A DNA stretch of 64,000 nt from DATMER01 sp963741305 (GTDB lineage: Bacteria > Acidobacteriota > Thermoanaerobaculia > Multivoradales > UBA5704). Both the position numbers and the translations under genes were made by a program. Of this stretch, positions 1-8,633 are shown piece by piece. The DNA lies in NCBI GenBank assembly GCA_963741305.1, contig CAVUHL010000003.1, forward strand, positions 7,688,001 to 7,752,000, read 5' to 3'. The notes beneath the pieces are model-generated. The model worked only from the letters and a program-made list of their open reading frames with translations. It made no database searches and was not told the origin of the DNA. Positions within the stretch are counted from its first letter, which is position 1; each line of letters opens with the position of its first letter.

Positions 1-1
1 C

Positions 2-1024
2 AACCAGATGATCGAGCGGCTGCGGGACGAGCGGCTGACGCTCCAGGAGCGCAACTACTTCCTCGACCGCCTGCTCTCGGCCTCGCCGGCCGGCGTCCTG
101 ACCCTCGATTTCGACGGCCGGGTGAGCGCGCTCAATCCCGCGGCCCGGGAGCTGCTCCAAGTCCTGGACGAGGACGCCCTCGGCCATCCTCTGGCTCAGA
201 TCGGTCCGCTCGGCGAGGCCCTGGCTGCCGTGCCGGTGGGGGAGTCGCGGGTGGTTTCCCATGGGCCGCGCCGGCTCAAGGTCTCGCGCGCGGAGTTCTT
301 CGACCGCGGCTTCCCGCGCACCTTCCTGCTCGTCGGCGAGCTGACCGAGGAGCTGCGGGCGTCCGAAAAAGCGGCCTACGGCAAGCTGATCCGGATGATG
401 TCCCACGAGGTCAACAACTCGGTGGGCGCGGTCTCCTCGCTGCTGGACTCCTTCCGCGGCTATGGCGCGGACCTCTCAGAAGAGGACCGGCGCGACTTCC
501 TGGGAGCGATCGACGTGGCGGTCGCCCGGATGGAGCGCCTCGGAGCGTTCATGAACGGCTTCGCCGAGGTGGTCCGCCTGCCCGAGCCCGACCGCCGGCC
601 CTGCGACCTCCGCCAGCTCCTCGAGGAGATCCTGCTGCTCCTCCGTCCTCAATTGGAGCGCCGGCGCATCCGGACCGAGTGGGTTGCGAACGGCCCTGTG
701 CCTCAAGTCGACTTGGACCGCAATCAGATCGAGCAGGTGCTCGTCAACGTCCTCAAGAACGCCATGGAATCGATCGGCGAGGACGGCCGGATCGGCCTGC
801 GTCTGATTTCGGATGGAGAGCGGCCGGTGCTGACGATCTCGGACACGGGGGCTGGCATCCCGGAAGACGTGCAGCCGCTGCTCTTCACCCCCTTTTTCAG
901 CACCAAGCGCGACGGCCGGGGCCTGGGGCTCACGCTGATCCGCGAGATCCTCATCGCCCACGGCGCCGGCTTCGGCCTGGAGAACCGGCCGGAGGGCGGG
1001 GCGGAGTTCCGGGTGCGGTTCTAG
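2..1024 (+). CDS. PAS-containing sensor histidine kinase, 5' end outside the window
   Basis: The C-terminal part of a two-component sensor kinase that autophosphorylates a histidine and passes phosphate to a response regulator. The frame is open to the window edge, so the true start and probably the sensor or membrane part lie upstream. Counting from the ATG at position 8, residues 20-110 look like a PAS-type domain. The H-box is SHEVNNSVG with the phospho-acceptor His near residue 133. The N-box (NVLKNAMESI), G1 box (DTGAGIPED), F box (FTPFFSTK) and G2 box (GRGLGLTLI) follow in order, and the protein ends right after the ATPase domain with no receiver domain. The HEVNN style of H-box and the domain order resemble NtrB/NtrY-type kinases. 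The cognate regulator is probably upstream, outside the window. Confidence 0.9.
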   Translation, partial: NQMIERLRDERLTLQERNYFLDRLLSASPAGVLTLDFDGRVSALNPAARELLQVLDEDALGHPLAQIGPLGEALAAVPVGESRVVSHGPRRLKVSRAEFFDRGFPRTFLLVGELTEELRASEKAAYGKLIRMMSHEVNNSVGAVSSLLDSFRGYGADLSEEDRRDFLGAIDVAVARMERLGAFMNGFAEVVRLPEPDRRPCDLRQLLEEILLLLRPQLERRRIRTEWVANGPVPQVDLDRNQIEQVLVNVLKNAMESIGEDGRIGLRLISDGERPVLTISDTGAGIPEDVQPLLFTPFFSTKRDGRGLGLTLIREILIAHGAGFGLENRPEGGAEFRVRF

Positions 1025-1026
1025 GG

Positions 1027-1353
1027 CTATTTAGAGCGCCGCTTCAAGCGTACCCGCCAGTAACCCTCCTGACGGCTATCGTGGGAGAAGGCGATTACTT
1101 CGGTGGTTTCCGTGAGCTCGAGATAGATGACGTGGTACGGAAAGATCCGCATGGCCATCTTGCGGAGCTTTGAGTCCCCTTCCAGCCTCTCTACAGGCTC
1201 TCCGGCGGACGGAAAGTTCTCAACCATCTCCAGCGCTTCTTGCGTAGCGGCTGAAAACCTATTGCCAAGCCCCGGTCGTTGTCGTTCGTACCACGCAAGA
1301 ATCTGGCGATATTCGTTGCGCGCTTCCCGGATGATCCCGAGAGTCTTCTTCAC
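1027..1353 (-). CDS. RelE/ParE-family toxin
   Basis: A 108-residue protein of the ParE/RelE plasmid-stabilisation toxin superfamily. Visible hallmarks are the N-terminal helix with EARNEYRQILAWYE, the central GLGNRF and the late strands PYHVIYLELTE and VIAFSHDSRQEGYW. Members poison DNA gyrase (ParE) or cleave mRNA on the ribosome (RelE); I cannot tell which here. It starts with GTG overlapping the antitoxin stop by four bases (GTGA at 1350-1353), so translation is coupled. It ends two bases from the converging histidine kinase gene. Confidence 0.85.
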   Translation of the reverse strand: MKKTLGIIREARNEYRQILAWYERQRPGLGNRFSAATQEALEMVENFPSAGEPVERLEGDSKLRKMAMRIFPYHVIYLELTETTEVIAFSHDSRQEGYWRVRLKRRSK

Positions 1354-1583
1354 CGTCCCAGGATCTCGCGATCGATTTCATCGAGCGCTTCTCTCCAGTT
1401 CCTGCTGTCGGCCCGGCCTTCGCGGACCGCGGCGGCACGGCGAGCTATCTCCTCGGCCCACGCAGCTTCCGCCTGTCCGGCATCCGATCCATCCAGGCTC
1501 GAAAGGAGCTGCGCGGCGATCTCTACCCGTTCCCCGGTAGGGAGCTCAAGTGCGTCGTGGAGGACTTCCCTGGCACTTTTCAT
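1350..1583 (-). CDS. Antitoxin, addiction-module component
   Basis: A 77-residue acidic protein that resembles the short addiction-module antitoxins that accompany ParE-like toxins. The N-terminal helix (SAREVLHDALELPTGERVEIAAQLLSSL) is the characteristic part. It lies directly upstream of the toxin in the same operon and shares a four-base stop/start overlap with it. It would bind and neutralise the toxin and, as usual for the family, may repress its own promoter. I see no obvious operator palindrome in the 16 bases between this gene and the acyl-CoA oxidase-like gene, whose 3' end lies just upstream on the same strand. Confidence 0.8.
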   Translation of the reverse strand: MKSAREVLHDALELPTGERVEIAAQLLSSLDGSDAGQAEAAWAEEIARRAAAVREGRADSRNWREALDEIDREILGR

Positions 1584-1599
1584 GGAACGATCCTACCAC

Positions 1600-3930
1600 C
1601 TACAACCCCGCCGCCGGGCCGAAGGCGATCGGTGCGGCGAGGCACTGGTCGGGGATGCCCCAGGCCTCGATCAAGGGGAGCGCGTGACTGCGTGTCTCGA
1701 TACAGAGGCGGTCCACGAGGGCGCGGACCGCCTTCGTCTTCACTCCTTCCATGTGGCCGGTCTCCAGGAACCAGCCGCGGTCCTCCTCGATCCGCCAGAG
1801 GACGAAGAGGTCGCGAAGGAGGGTGAGGACCTCTTTCTCCCTGCCACTCGACGCTTCCACCGCGGCGGTGAAGGGCTCCAGGATCACCCTTTCGACATGG
1901 GCGTTGGCGAGGCGCAGGAGATGGTCCAGGCACTCGCGGAAGGCTTCGAACGGGTCCATGCCCCGGTCGAGACGGGCCTTGATGCGGCTGGAGGCCGTGG
2001 TCAGGAGGTGCTCCTCGCGGTGGCGGAAGGCGTCGAGCTGAAAGGCCGGATCGCGCAGGTGGGCCTCGCTGCCGTTGCGCGCCAGGATGGGGTTGAAGTC
2101 GCTCAGGACGGAGGCGGTCCGCGCGCCGAGATGGCGCAGCAGGCCGAAGAGGCTCATCTCATGGAACTGGTCGCGGTATTGAGTAAGGCATCCCTTGGCC
2201 ACGAGCTGCATGAGGACGGTGTTGTCCCCCTCGAAGGTGGTGTAGACGTCCGTGTCCGCCTTGAGGCCGGGCAGGCGGTTGACCGAGAGGTAGCCCTGCC
2301 CGCCGCAACACTCGCGGCAGGCCTGGAGCGTCGCCACCGTGTTCCACGAGGCCCAGCTCTTGATCCCCGCGGCCAGGACTTCGACCTGCCGCGAGTCCTC
2401 GCCGGTCCGCGCCAGGAAGCGCCGCACCAGTTCCTTGTGGGCGAAGTCGAGGGCGTAGCAGGCCGCGAGGCGGGGCAGCAGACGGCGCTGGTGGGACGGG
2501 TAGTCGAGCAGCCTCGTCTCCGGCTGGCCGGTGGGGCCGAACTGCCGGCGGCGCTCGCCGTAGCGGACCGAGATGGCGAGGCCCGACTTCGCGGCCGAAA
2601 GCGCCGCCGCCGCCACGCTGATGCGCCCGGCAACCAGCGTGCCGAGCATGGTGAAGAAGCGCTTCGACGGGCTGGCGATGGGGCTGCTGTAGACCCCCTC
2701 CGGGCTGACGTCGGCGAACCGGTTCAGCAGGTCTTCCCGCGGCACCCGTATTTGGTCGAAGGTGAGGCGGCCGTTGTCGACGCCATTCAATCCCTCCTTG
2801 GCTCCGCAGTCCTCGATCGTCACCCCCGGGGTGGGAGCTCCGTCCTCGCCGCGGATCGTCACCAGGAAGGCATGGACCCCATGCGACTCGCCGCCGGTCT
2901 CGAGCTGGGCGAAGACGACCGCCATCCGCCCGTGCCGCGCCGCATTGCCGATCCAGTCCTTGCGCGCCATGGGGTCCGGCGTGTGGAGGACGAAGTCCCC
3001 GTTCGCGGGATCGAAGCGCGCCACCGTCTGCAGGTCGGCGACGTTGGAGCCATGGCCGGTCTCGGACATGGCGAAGCATCCCGGCAGCTCCAGGGTGCCC
3101 GTCCGGGGGAGGCAGGCCTGGTGGTGGCGCTCGGTGCCGAGTTGGAGGATGCTGCCGCCGAAGAGCCCGTACTGGACCCCGAACTTGACCACCAGGCTGG
3201 GATCGTGGAATGCGAGCGTCTCGAAGGCCGCGATGAACTGGCCCAGGTCTCCAGCGCCGCCGCAGCTCTCCGGGTAGCCGAGGGCGCCGAAGCTGCTGAG
3301 CTGACGGCACCACTCCAGGACCTGATCGCGGTAGGTATTGAGGTCCATCATACGGTCCGGCCCGGAGAAGTAGGCGAAGCCGGGGCTGGAGATGCGGGCC
3401 CGGACGCGGTCCCGCACCTCGGCGTAGGGGGCATCGAGGAGAGCGCGGAGGGCGGCTGGATCGAAAGCCGGAGGCTCGGCTTCTTCTGCGGATTCGGGAC
3501 GGGGTTGGTCGGCCAGCAGGAGGCTCCGGGCGGCCTCCGGGGTGGCAATGCCGAGCGCCCGCTCGATTTCCTCCAGAGTTTCCTTGCGGAAGGCGGTTCC
3601 CTTCGGGTCGATCTCCCGCGCCAGCTCGAGGCCGAGCCGGGTGAGCGAATCCGCGGCCGGCAGCCGGTCGCGCAGGCGGTGGATGGTGCCGAGGATCGCC
3701 CGCAGGGAGCTCGCCGGAGGCGGATGCGCGGGATTCAGCCAGTACCGGAGCCGCTGCCGGGGACCCTCGCCGAGCGTTCCTTCAAGCCGGGAGGTGATCC
3801 CGTCCACCTCGGCCGAGGTCAGCTCGCCGTCCGCCCAGACCAGGTAAAGCATGGGCAGGAGTGAAAGGAGGGGATGGTCCTCCGGCCCCAGGCCGAGCCT
3901 TTCCTCCGCCGCTTGCCTGTCGGTGGCCAT
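1600..3930 (-). CDS. Acyl-CoA oxidase/dehydrogenase with N-terminal TerB-like domain
   Basis: A 776-residue flavoenzyme of fatty-acid beta-oxidation type that introduces the alpha-beta double bond into acyl-CoA. Residues 284-297 (GCFAMSETGHGSNV) are the FAD/substrate motif typical of acyl-CoA oxidases, and YTTFEGDNTVLMQ near 563-575 carries the expected catalytic Glu (about residue 567). Residues 18-130 are not part of the usual fold and read like a TerB domain (VWADGELTSAEVDGI). The start is the ATG at 3930. A longer in-frame extension to 4113 would run across the divergent gene. A TACAAT -10 box ends eight bases before this ATG, so the message may be leaderless. Dehydrogenase rather than oxidase chemistry is possible, because the motifs do not decide electron-acceptor use. 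Confidence 0.85.
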   Translation of the reverse strand: MATDRQAAEERLGLGPEDHPLLSLLPMLYLVWADGELTSAEVDGITSRLEGTLGEGPRQRLRYWLNPAHPPPASSLRAILGTIHRLRDRLPAADSLTRLGLELAREIDPKGTAFRKETLEEIERALGIATPEAARSLLLADQPRPESAEEAEPPAFDPAALRALLDAPYAEVRDRVRARISSPGFAYFSGPDRMMDLNTYRDQVLEWCRQLSSFGALGYPESCGGAGDLGQFIAAFETLAFHDPSLVVKFGVQYGLFGGSILQLGTERHHQACLPRTGTLELPGCFAMSETGHGSNVADLQTVARFDPANGDFVLHTPDPMARKDWIGNAARHGRMAVVFAQLETGGESHGVHAFLVTIRGEDGAPTPGVTIEDCGAKEGLNGVDNGRLTFDQIRVPREDLLNRFADVSPEGVYSSPIASPSKRFFTMLGTLVAGRISVAAAALSAAKSGLAISVRYGERRRQFGPTGQPETRLLDYPSHQRRLLPRLAACYALDFAHKELVRRFLARTGEDSRQVEVLAAGIKSWASWNTVATLQACRECCGGQGYLSVNRLPGLKADTDVYTTFEGDNTVLMQLVAKGCLTQYRDQFHEMSLFGLLRHLGARTASVLSDFNPILARNGSEAHLRDPAFQLDAFRHREEHLLTTASSRIKARLDRGMDPFEAFRECLDHLLRLANAHVERVILEPFTAAVEASSGREKEVLTLLRDLFVLWRIEEDRGWFLETGHMEGVKTKAVRALVDRLCIETRSHALPLIEAWGIPDQCLAAPIAFGPAAGL

Positions 3931-4009
3931 TGGCCAAAATTGTAGCATCCACTGCCTTTCGCGCCGCCGGATGCCCCAAGCCGCTATACTTCCGGTTCTG
4001 AGACCCGAC

Positions 4010-5917
4010 ATGGACGAAGAATTCTCCTGGGCGCTGCCCGAAGGTATCGAGGGTAGCGGGGAATCACTTTCCCCAGTGCCGGGCCGCGCGCGCCTGCAGC
4101 CGACGCCGTCCACCCGCGAGGAGATCTTGAGCCTGGTCGGTCCGGAGAGGATCGCGGTCTACGAGATGGTGCGGGGGAGCGTGGACGATTTCGAGCGGAC
4201 CGCCCCATGGCGGCTCCTCTACTATCCGCCGGAGGAGCCCGAGGCATTCCTGGGCCTCCTTGACGCCCTCTATACGCTCATCCAGGGCATCCCCAAGCGG
4301 GTGGCCGCCACTCTGGGCAAGATCCCCGAGGAATCAACCAAGGCAGCCGCGGCCGAGTCGGACGACGAGCCGACACGCGAGGACGTCCGTTTCATGTTCA
4401 GCGGTATCCATCACATGGTGGAGCACGAGCTGAAGCGTGTGGAGAAGATGCTGGCACCTCTGCGCGATCGATGCAAAGACGGCGGCCCGGGCGTGCCCGC
4501 GACGATGGACGAGCGCCAGCTTCTCTGCGAGCTGAGCGCCGACCTCAAGGGCAAGTACGCCAGCTCCATGATGGGCGCCGCGGCGAGCCTGATCGCGCAG
4601 GGGCTCTGGAACGGGGTGGAGCTCGAGCCGGTCCTCTTCCCCGAGAAGGCGGAGGAGTTCCGCAACACCCGCGAGCTCGTGGACCTCCTCCAGGAGGTCA
4701 CCTCGGCCATCAAGCAGCTCCCCGAGCAGGTCCGTTTCGTGGAGCTGGTGTCGGGCTGGCAGCGGGGCATCCGGGCCGATCAGTACGCGCTGGCGGACCT
4801 CCCCAGCCTGCGGGGCAAGATCACCAAGCTGCTCAAGGAGCGCACCCGCCGGGCTCTCTACTCGGGCGATTACCACCAGATCAGCCGGCGCGAGATCCTC
4901 CTCAGCGAGCGCATCAACGAGCTGGAGACGCTGCACCAGAAGACCTGGTCCACGACCGAGCATGGCGGCGGGCAGGACCTCGCGCCCACCTATGCCCGCC
5001 TCGTCCAGCTCACGCTGGAGATGGCCGCCGTCCTGGACGTGACAATCCTCAAGGAGCTCATCGGGGACAAGAAGGTCGACGGATTGAGGGCGCGGGTGAT
5101 GGCGGTGAAGAACCGGCCGGCGCCCACGGCCTCGACCCCGGGCCAGGGATTGGATTCGCTGATCCCCCTTCTGGCCGAGGATGACCTGCGCATTTTCCTG
5201 GAGCTGTTGCTTGGGGCGGTGACGCGGAGGGCCTCCCTGAGTGTGACCATGCGCGAGGCCGCGCCCGAACCGCCTGCTCCTCCGCCTCCACCGAAGCCGG
5301 CCAAGCCGGCCAAACCGGCAAAAACAGTGGCGCCTCCCGCTCCGGAGCCTCTGCCTGAGCTCGAGGATTGGATGCTGCCGCCGCCCATCCCGGAGTATCG
5401 CCCGCCGGAGCCGAGCCCGGTCCCCGAGCCCTCGGTTGAGATGTGGACATCTTCGGCCGCCACGACCGCGATGGATTGGGTGCAGAACGAGCCCGAGCCG
5501 CCGCCTGCATCGCCGCCATCGCCGCTCTCTCCGCCGCTCCCGCAGGCGAACCTGCGGCCGTCGCTCAAGATGGTGTCCGACCTCCTGGGCGAGCTGCTGG
5601 CGCCGGCCAACTCGAACCTGAGCGCGTTCCGCATGACCCAGCGCCTGCTCAGCAAGCACGCGCGCATTCCGGTGGCCATGTTCCAGTCCATCCAGCCTTA
5701 CCTGAAGGAAGTCCAGGAGCGGCTGGTCCCCGCCCTCAAGCAGATCACCCCTTTCCGCGGCATCACGGAGGAGGCCGTGACCAAGCTGGAGGGCTACTGC
5801 ACCGAGCTCCGGCGCCCCAACCTTTCGCCGTCGGAGCTGAAGGACGAGGTGCCCAAGAAGATGGAGCGGCTGGTGCGCTTCCTGGAAGCACTGCGGGCGG
5901 CGGTGCCGACGCTGTAG
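4010..5917 (+). CDS. Hypothetical protein with Pro-rich linker
   Basis: A 635-residue soluble protein that I do not recognise. The first 420 residues or so are helical and charged. A Pro/Ala/Lys-rich linker (about residues 420-520, with repeated KPAKPAK) is followed by a helical C-terminal segment of about 115 residues. No signal peptide or membrane segment is visible. The start is the ATG at 4010, 79 bases from the divergent acyl-CoA oxidase start; a longer reading from 3851 would enter that gene. A TATACT box at 3985-3990 fits a -10. It is followed by the 9-bp iterated palindrome before leuS. No function is proposed. Confidence 0.7.
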   Translation: MDEEFSWALPEGIEGSGESLSPVPGRARLQPTPSTREEILSLVGPERIAVYEMVRGSVDDFERTAPWRLLYYPPEEPEAFLGLLDALYTLIQGIPKRVAATLGKIPEESTKAAAAESDDEPTREDVRFMFSGIHHMVEHELKRVEKMLAPLRDRCKDGGPGVPATMDERQLLCELSADLKGKYASSMMGAAASLIAQGLWNGVELEPVLFPEKAEEFRNTRELVDLLQEVTSAIKQLPEQVRFVELVSGWQRGIRADQYALADLPSLRGKITKLLKERTRRALYSGDYHQISRREILLSERINELETLHQKTWSTTEHGGGQDLAPTYARLVQLTLEMAAVLDVTILKELIGDKKVDGLRARVMAVKNRPAPTASTPGQGLDSLIPLLAEDDLRIFLELLLGAVTRRASLSVTMREAAPEPPAPPPPPKPAKPAKPAKTVAPPAPEPLPELEDWMLPPPIPEYRPPEPSPVPEPSVEMWTSSAATTAMDWVQNEPEPPPASPPSPLSPPLPQANLRPSLKMVSDLLGELLAPANSNLSAFRMTQRLLSKHARIPVAMFQSIQPYLKEVQERLVPALKQITPFRGITEEAVTKLEGYCTELRRPNLSPSELKDEVPKKMERLVRFLEALRAAVPTL

Positions 5918-6010
5918 GAAAGGACACCAAGGACATCAGGGACACCAAGGACGCCAAGGACAAAGAGTCCTTGAAGTCCTTGAAGTCCTTGCTGTCCCTT
6001 TGGTCCTTTC
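5918..6010. repeat. 9-bp iterated inverted repeat
   Basis: Between the stop of the hypothetical gene and leuS lie about five tandem copies of a nine-base unit close to AAGGACACC, then about four copies in reverse complement (TCCTTGAAG and variants), ending in TTTGGTCCTTTCC. The whole can fold into one long imperfect hairpin. It could act as a transcription terminator or a mobile palindromic repeat. It is too regular to be random and has no coding potential. Confidence 0.7.
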
Positions 6011-6022
6011 CGGCCGGGCAGA

Positions 6023-6028
6023 TACAAT
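6023..6028 (+). promoter_or_regulatory. Probable -10 box of leuS
   Basis: TACAAT ends nine bases before the leuS ATG and no Shine-Dalgarno lies between them. The message would start within about three bases of the start codon, so a leaderless or nearly leaderless transcript is inferred. I find no convincing -35 hexamer because that stretch is occupied by the inverted repeat. Confidence 0.45.
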
Positions 6029-6037
6029 CCCACCCCC

Positions 6038-8437
6038 ATGGAAAAAGAGAAGGCCTACGACCCTGCAGAGATCGAGCCGAAGTGGCAGCAACGCTGGGAG
6101 GAAGAGGGGCTCTACCGCTCCGACGTCGATCCCTCCCGGCCCAAGCACTACGCCCTGACGATGCTGCCGTACCCCTCGGGCGACCTGCACATCGGCCACT
6201 GGTACGCGATCTCGCCGTCCGACGCCCAGGCCCGCTTCATGCGGATGCGGGGGCGGAACGTGGTCTTCCCCATGGGCTTCGACTCCTTCGGGCTGCCGGC
6301 CGAGAACGCGGCCATCAAGCGCAACATCCACCCTAAGGAGTGGACGTACGCCAACATCGACCGCATGCGCGGCCAGCTCCGGCGCATGGGCACCATGATC
6401 GACTGGCGGCGTGAGACCGCGTCCTCCGACCCCGAGTACTACCGCTGGACGCAGTGGTTCTTCCTGCAGTTCTTCCTCAACGACCTCGCCTACCGCAAGA
6501 AGGCCGCGGTGGACTGGTGTCCGAGCTGCAACACCACCCTGGCCCGCGAGCAGGTCATCGGGGACGACCGCCACTGCGAGCGCTGCGGCACACCGGTGAT
6601 CCGCAAGGAGCTGTCGCAGTGGTTCTTCCGTACCACCCAGTACACCGAGGAGCTTCTGGATTTCGGCCCGATCGACTGGCCCGAGCGGGTGCAGACCCTC
6701 CAGAGCCGCTGGATCGGCCGCTCGGAAGGGGCGAGCGTGGTTTTCCCTACCGAAGCGGGAGAACCCATCGAGGTCTTCACCACCCGGCCCGACACCATCT
6801 GGGGCGCGACCTTCATGGTTCTGGCTCCGGATCATCCGCTCGTCGCACGTCTTACGACCCCCGAGCGCAAGGCCGAGGTGGACGCCTACGTCGTGCCGGC
6901 GCTCCGCCAGACCGACGTCCAGCGCGAGGCCACCGACAAGGAGAAGACCGGCGTCTTTACCGGCGGCTATGCGGTCAATCCGGCCAGCGGCGGGCGCATC
7001 CCGGTCTGGACCGCCGATTACGTGCTGATGGGTTACGGCACCGGCGCCATCATGGCCGTGCCGGCTCATGACCAGCGGGACCTCGAGTTCGCCCAGAAGT
7101 TCGGCCTGGAGATCAAGCCCGTGATCCACCCCGAGAGCGGCGCCATGGCCGACTCCGGCCCTCTCACCGGCACTCCCGCGGAGGAGGCGATCGGCCGCGC
7201 CGTGGCCTGGCTGGAAGAGAAAGGCGCGGGCAAGAAGGCGATCACCTACCGCCTGCGCGACTGGCTCATCTCGCGCCAGCGCTACTGGGGCGCGCCGATC
7301 CCGATCGTCCACTGTCCCAAGTGCGGGCCCGTGGGCGTCCCCGAAGACCAACTGCCGGTCCTGCTGCCGGACGACGTGGAGTGGCGGCCCACGGGCGAGA
7401 GCCCGCTCAAGCTCCACCCGACGTGGAAGAACGTCGAGTGCCCCTCCTGCGGCGGCCCGGCCGAGCGCGAGACCGACACGATGGACACGTTCATGTGCTC
7501 CTCCTGGTACCACCTGCGCTACCTCAGCCCGCATTACGACGACGGGCCGTTCGATCCCGTCGAGTACCGCTACTGGATGCCGGTGGACCTCTACACGGGC
7601 GGCATCGAGCACGCGACCATGCACCTGATCTACACGCGCTTCTTCCACAAGGCCTGCCGGGACATCGGCATCGTCCAGGGCGACGAGCCCATGATGAGGC
7701 TGCGCAACCAGGGGATCATCCTGGGCGAAGACTCCGAGAAGATGTCCAAGAGCCGGGGCAACGTGGTGGCGCCCGACGAGCTGGTGGACCGCTACGGCGC
7801 CGACACGGTGCGCGCCTACCTGATGTTCTTCGCCCGCTGGGACATGGGCGGCCCCTGGAACAGCCGGGGCATCGAAGGGACCTCCCGCTGGCTGCGCCGC
7901 GTCTGGTCGATCTTCACTGAGGAAGCAGAGGGCGGTGAAGCGGATCAGGAAATGGTCGACCGCCTGCGCCGCAAGCTCCATCAGACCCTGAAGCAGGTGA
8001 CGCGGGAGATGGGGGAGCTTCAGTTCAACACGGTCGTCGCGGCCCTGATGGAGCTGCAGAACGAGATGTCCCAGGCGCGCTCCCAGTCGGGCACGCCTGC
8101 CTGGACCGAAGCGCTGGAGATCTACTTGAAGATGCTCGCTCCCATTGCACCGCACATCGCGGACGAGCTGTGGGAAAGATCAGGTCGCGAAGGCTCGATC
8201 CACGTTCAGCCCTGGCCGGAAGTGGATGAGAAGGCTGCGGCGGAGGAGGAGATCACCCTGGTGGTGCAGGTCAACGGCAAGCTCCGCGACCGGATCACCG
8301 TGCCCGTGGGCATCCCCGACGAGGATGCTCGCCGCATCGCCCTGGCGAGCGAAGGCGCCAGCCGCTTCCTCGAAGGCAAGGCGGTGCGCCAGGTGATCGT
8401 GGTGCCGGGCCGGCTGGTGAACATCGTGGCGAGCTGA
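6038..8437 (+). CDS. leuS: Leucyl-tRNA synthetase
   Basis: A class I aminoacyl-tRNA synthetase that charges tRNA-Leu, essential and cytoplasmic. HIGH motif at residues 51-54 within MLPYPSGDLHIGHWY, the zinc-binding insert CPSC/CERC near residues 164-185, the CP1 editing domain with TTRPDTIWGATFMV and GTGAIMAVPAHD, and the KMSKS motif (EKMSKSRGN) near 569-573. At 799 residues it is slightly shorter than E. coli LeuS but complete, ending in the usual C-terminal anticodon and tail region. The ATG at 6038 lacks a ribosome-binding site. Confidence 0.98.
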   Translation: MEKEKAYDPAEIEPKWQQRWEEEGLYRSDVDPSRPKHYALTMLPYPSGDLHIGHWYAISPSDAQARFMRMRGRNVVFPMGFDSFGLPAENAAIKRNIHPKEWTYANIDRMRGQLRRMGTMIDWRRETASSDPEYYRWTQWFFLQFFLNDLAYRKKAAVDWCPSCNTTLAREQVIGDDRHCERCGTPVIRKELSQWFFRTTQYTEELLDFGPIDWPERVQTLQSRWIGRSEGASVVFPTEAGEPIEVFTTRPDTIWGATFMVLAPDHPLVARLTTPERKAEVDAYVVPALRQTDVQREATDKEKTGVFTGGYAVNPASGGRIPVWTADYVLMGYGTGAIMAVPAHDQRDLEFAQKFGLEIKPVIHPESGAMADSGPLTGTPAEEAIGRAVAWLEEKGAGKKAITYRLRDWLISRQRYWGAPIPIVHCPKCGPVGVPEDQLPVLLPDDVEWRPTGESPLKLHPTWKNVECPSCGGPAERETDTMDTFMCSSWYHLRYLSPHYDDGPFDPVEYRYWMPVDLYTGGIEHATMHLIYTRFFHKACRDIGIVQGDEPMMRLRNQGIILGEDSEKMSKSRGNVVAPDELVDRYGADTVRAYLMFFARWDMGGPWNSRGIEGTSRWLRRVWSIFTEEAEGGEADQEMVDRLRRKLHQTLKQVTREMGELQFNTVVAALMELQNEMSQARSQSGTPAWTEALEIYLKMLAPIAPHIADELWERSGREGSIHVQPWPEVDEKAAAEEEITLVVQVNGKLRDRITVPVGIPDEDARRIALASEGASRFLEGKAVRQVIVVPGRLVNIVAS

Positions 8438-8438
8438 A

Positions 8439-8588
8439 CCCTCACCCCCGTCCCCTCTCCCACACGCACTCACACCCGCCCGGGAGAGGGGCGCCCCCGC
8501 CCAAACAGCAAGGACAACCCCTCTCCTCTTCTCCCCCTCTCCCGGGCGGGTGTGAGTGCGCGTGGGAGAGGGGGCCGGGGGGTGAGGG
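8439..8588. repeat. Long palindromic intergenic element (53-base arms)
   Basis: Starts two bases after the leuS stop. The left arm begins CCCTCACCCC and ends CCCGGGAGAGGGG. The right arm is its reverse complement with about one mismatch across the inner 40 bases, separated by a loop of about 44 bases. The same 53-base arm architecture, with identical ends and a diverged centre, recurs at 44581-44780. It can form a very stable hairpin and may end leuS transcription, but the repeated arm suggests a dispersed palindromic repeat family. Confidence 0.8.
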
Positions 8589-8633
8589 TCCTGTGCTATC
8601 CTGCCGTTCGCTTCATACAACCAGGAGACTCCC

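Noticed and set aside
1279..3864. Long plus-strand frame opposite the acyl-CoA oxidase gene
   Set aside because: Shadow of the minus-strand enzyme. It is low-complexity and charged, with no domain, while the opposite frame has full acyl-CoA oxidase motifs.
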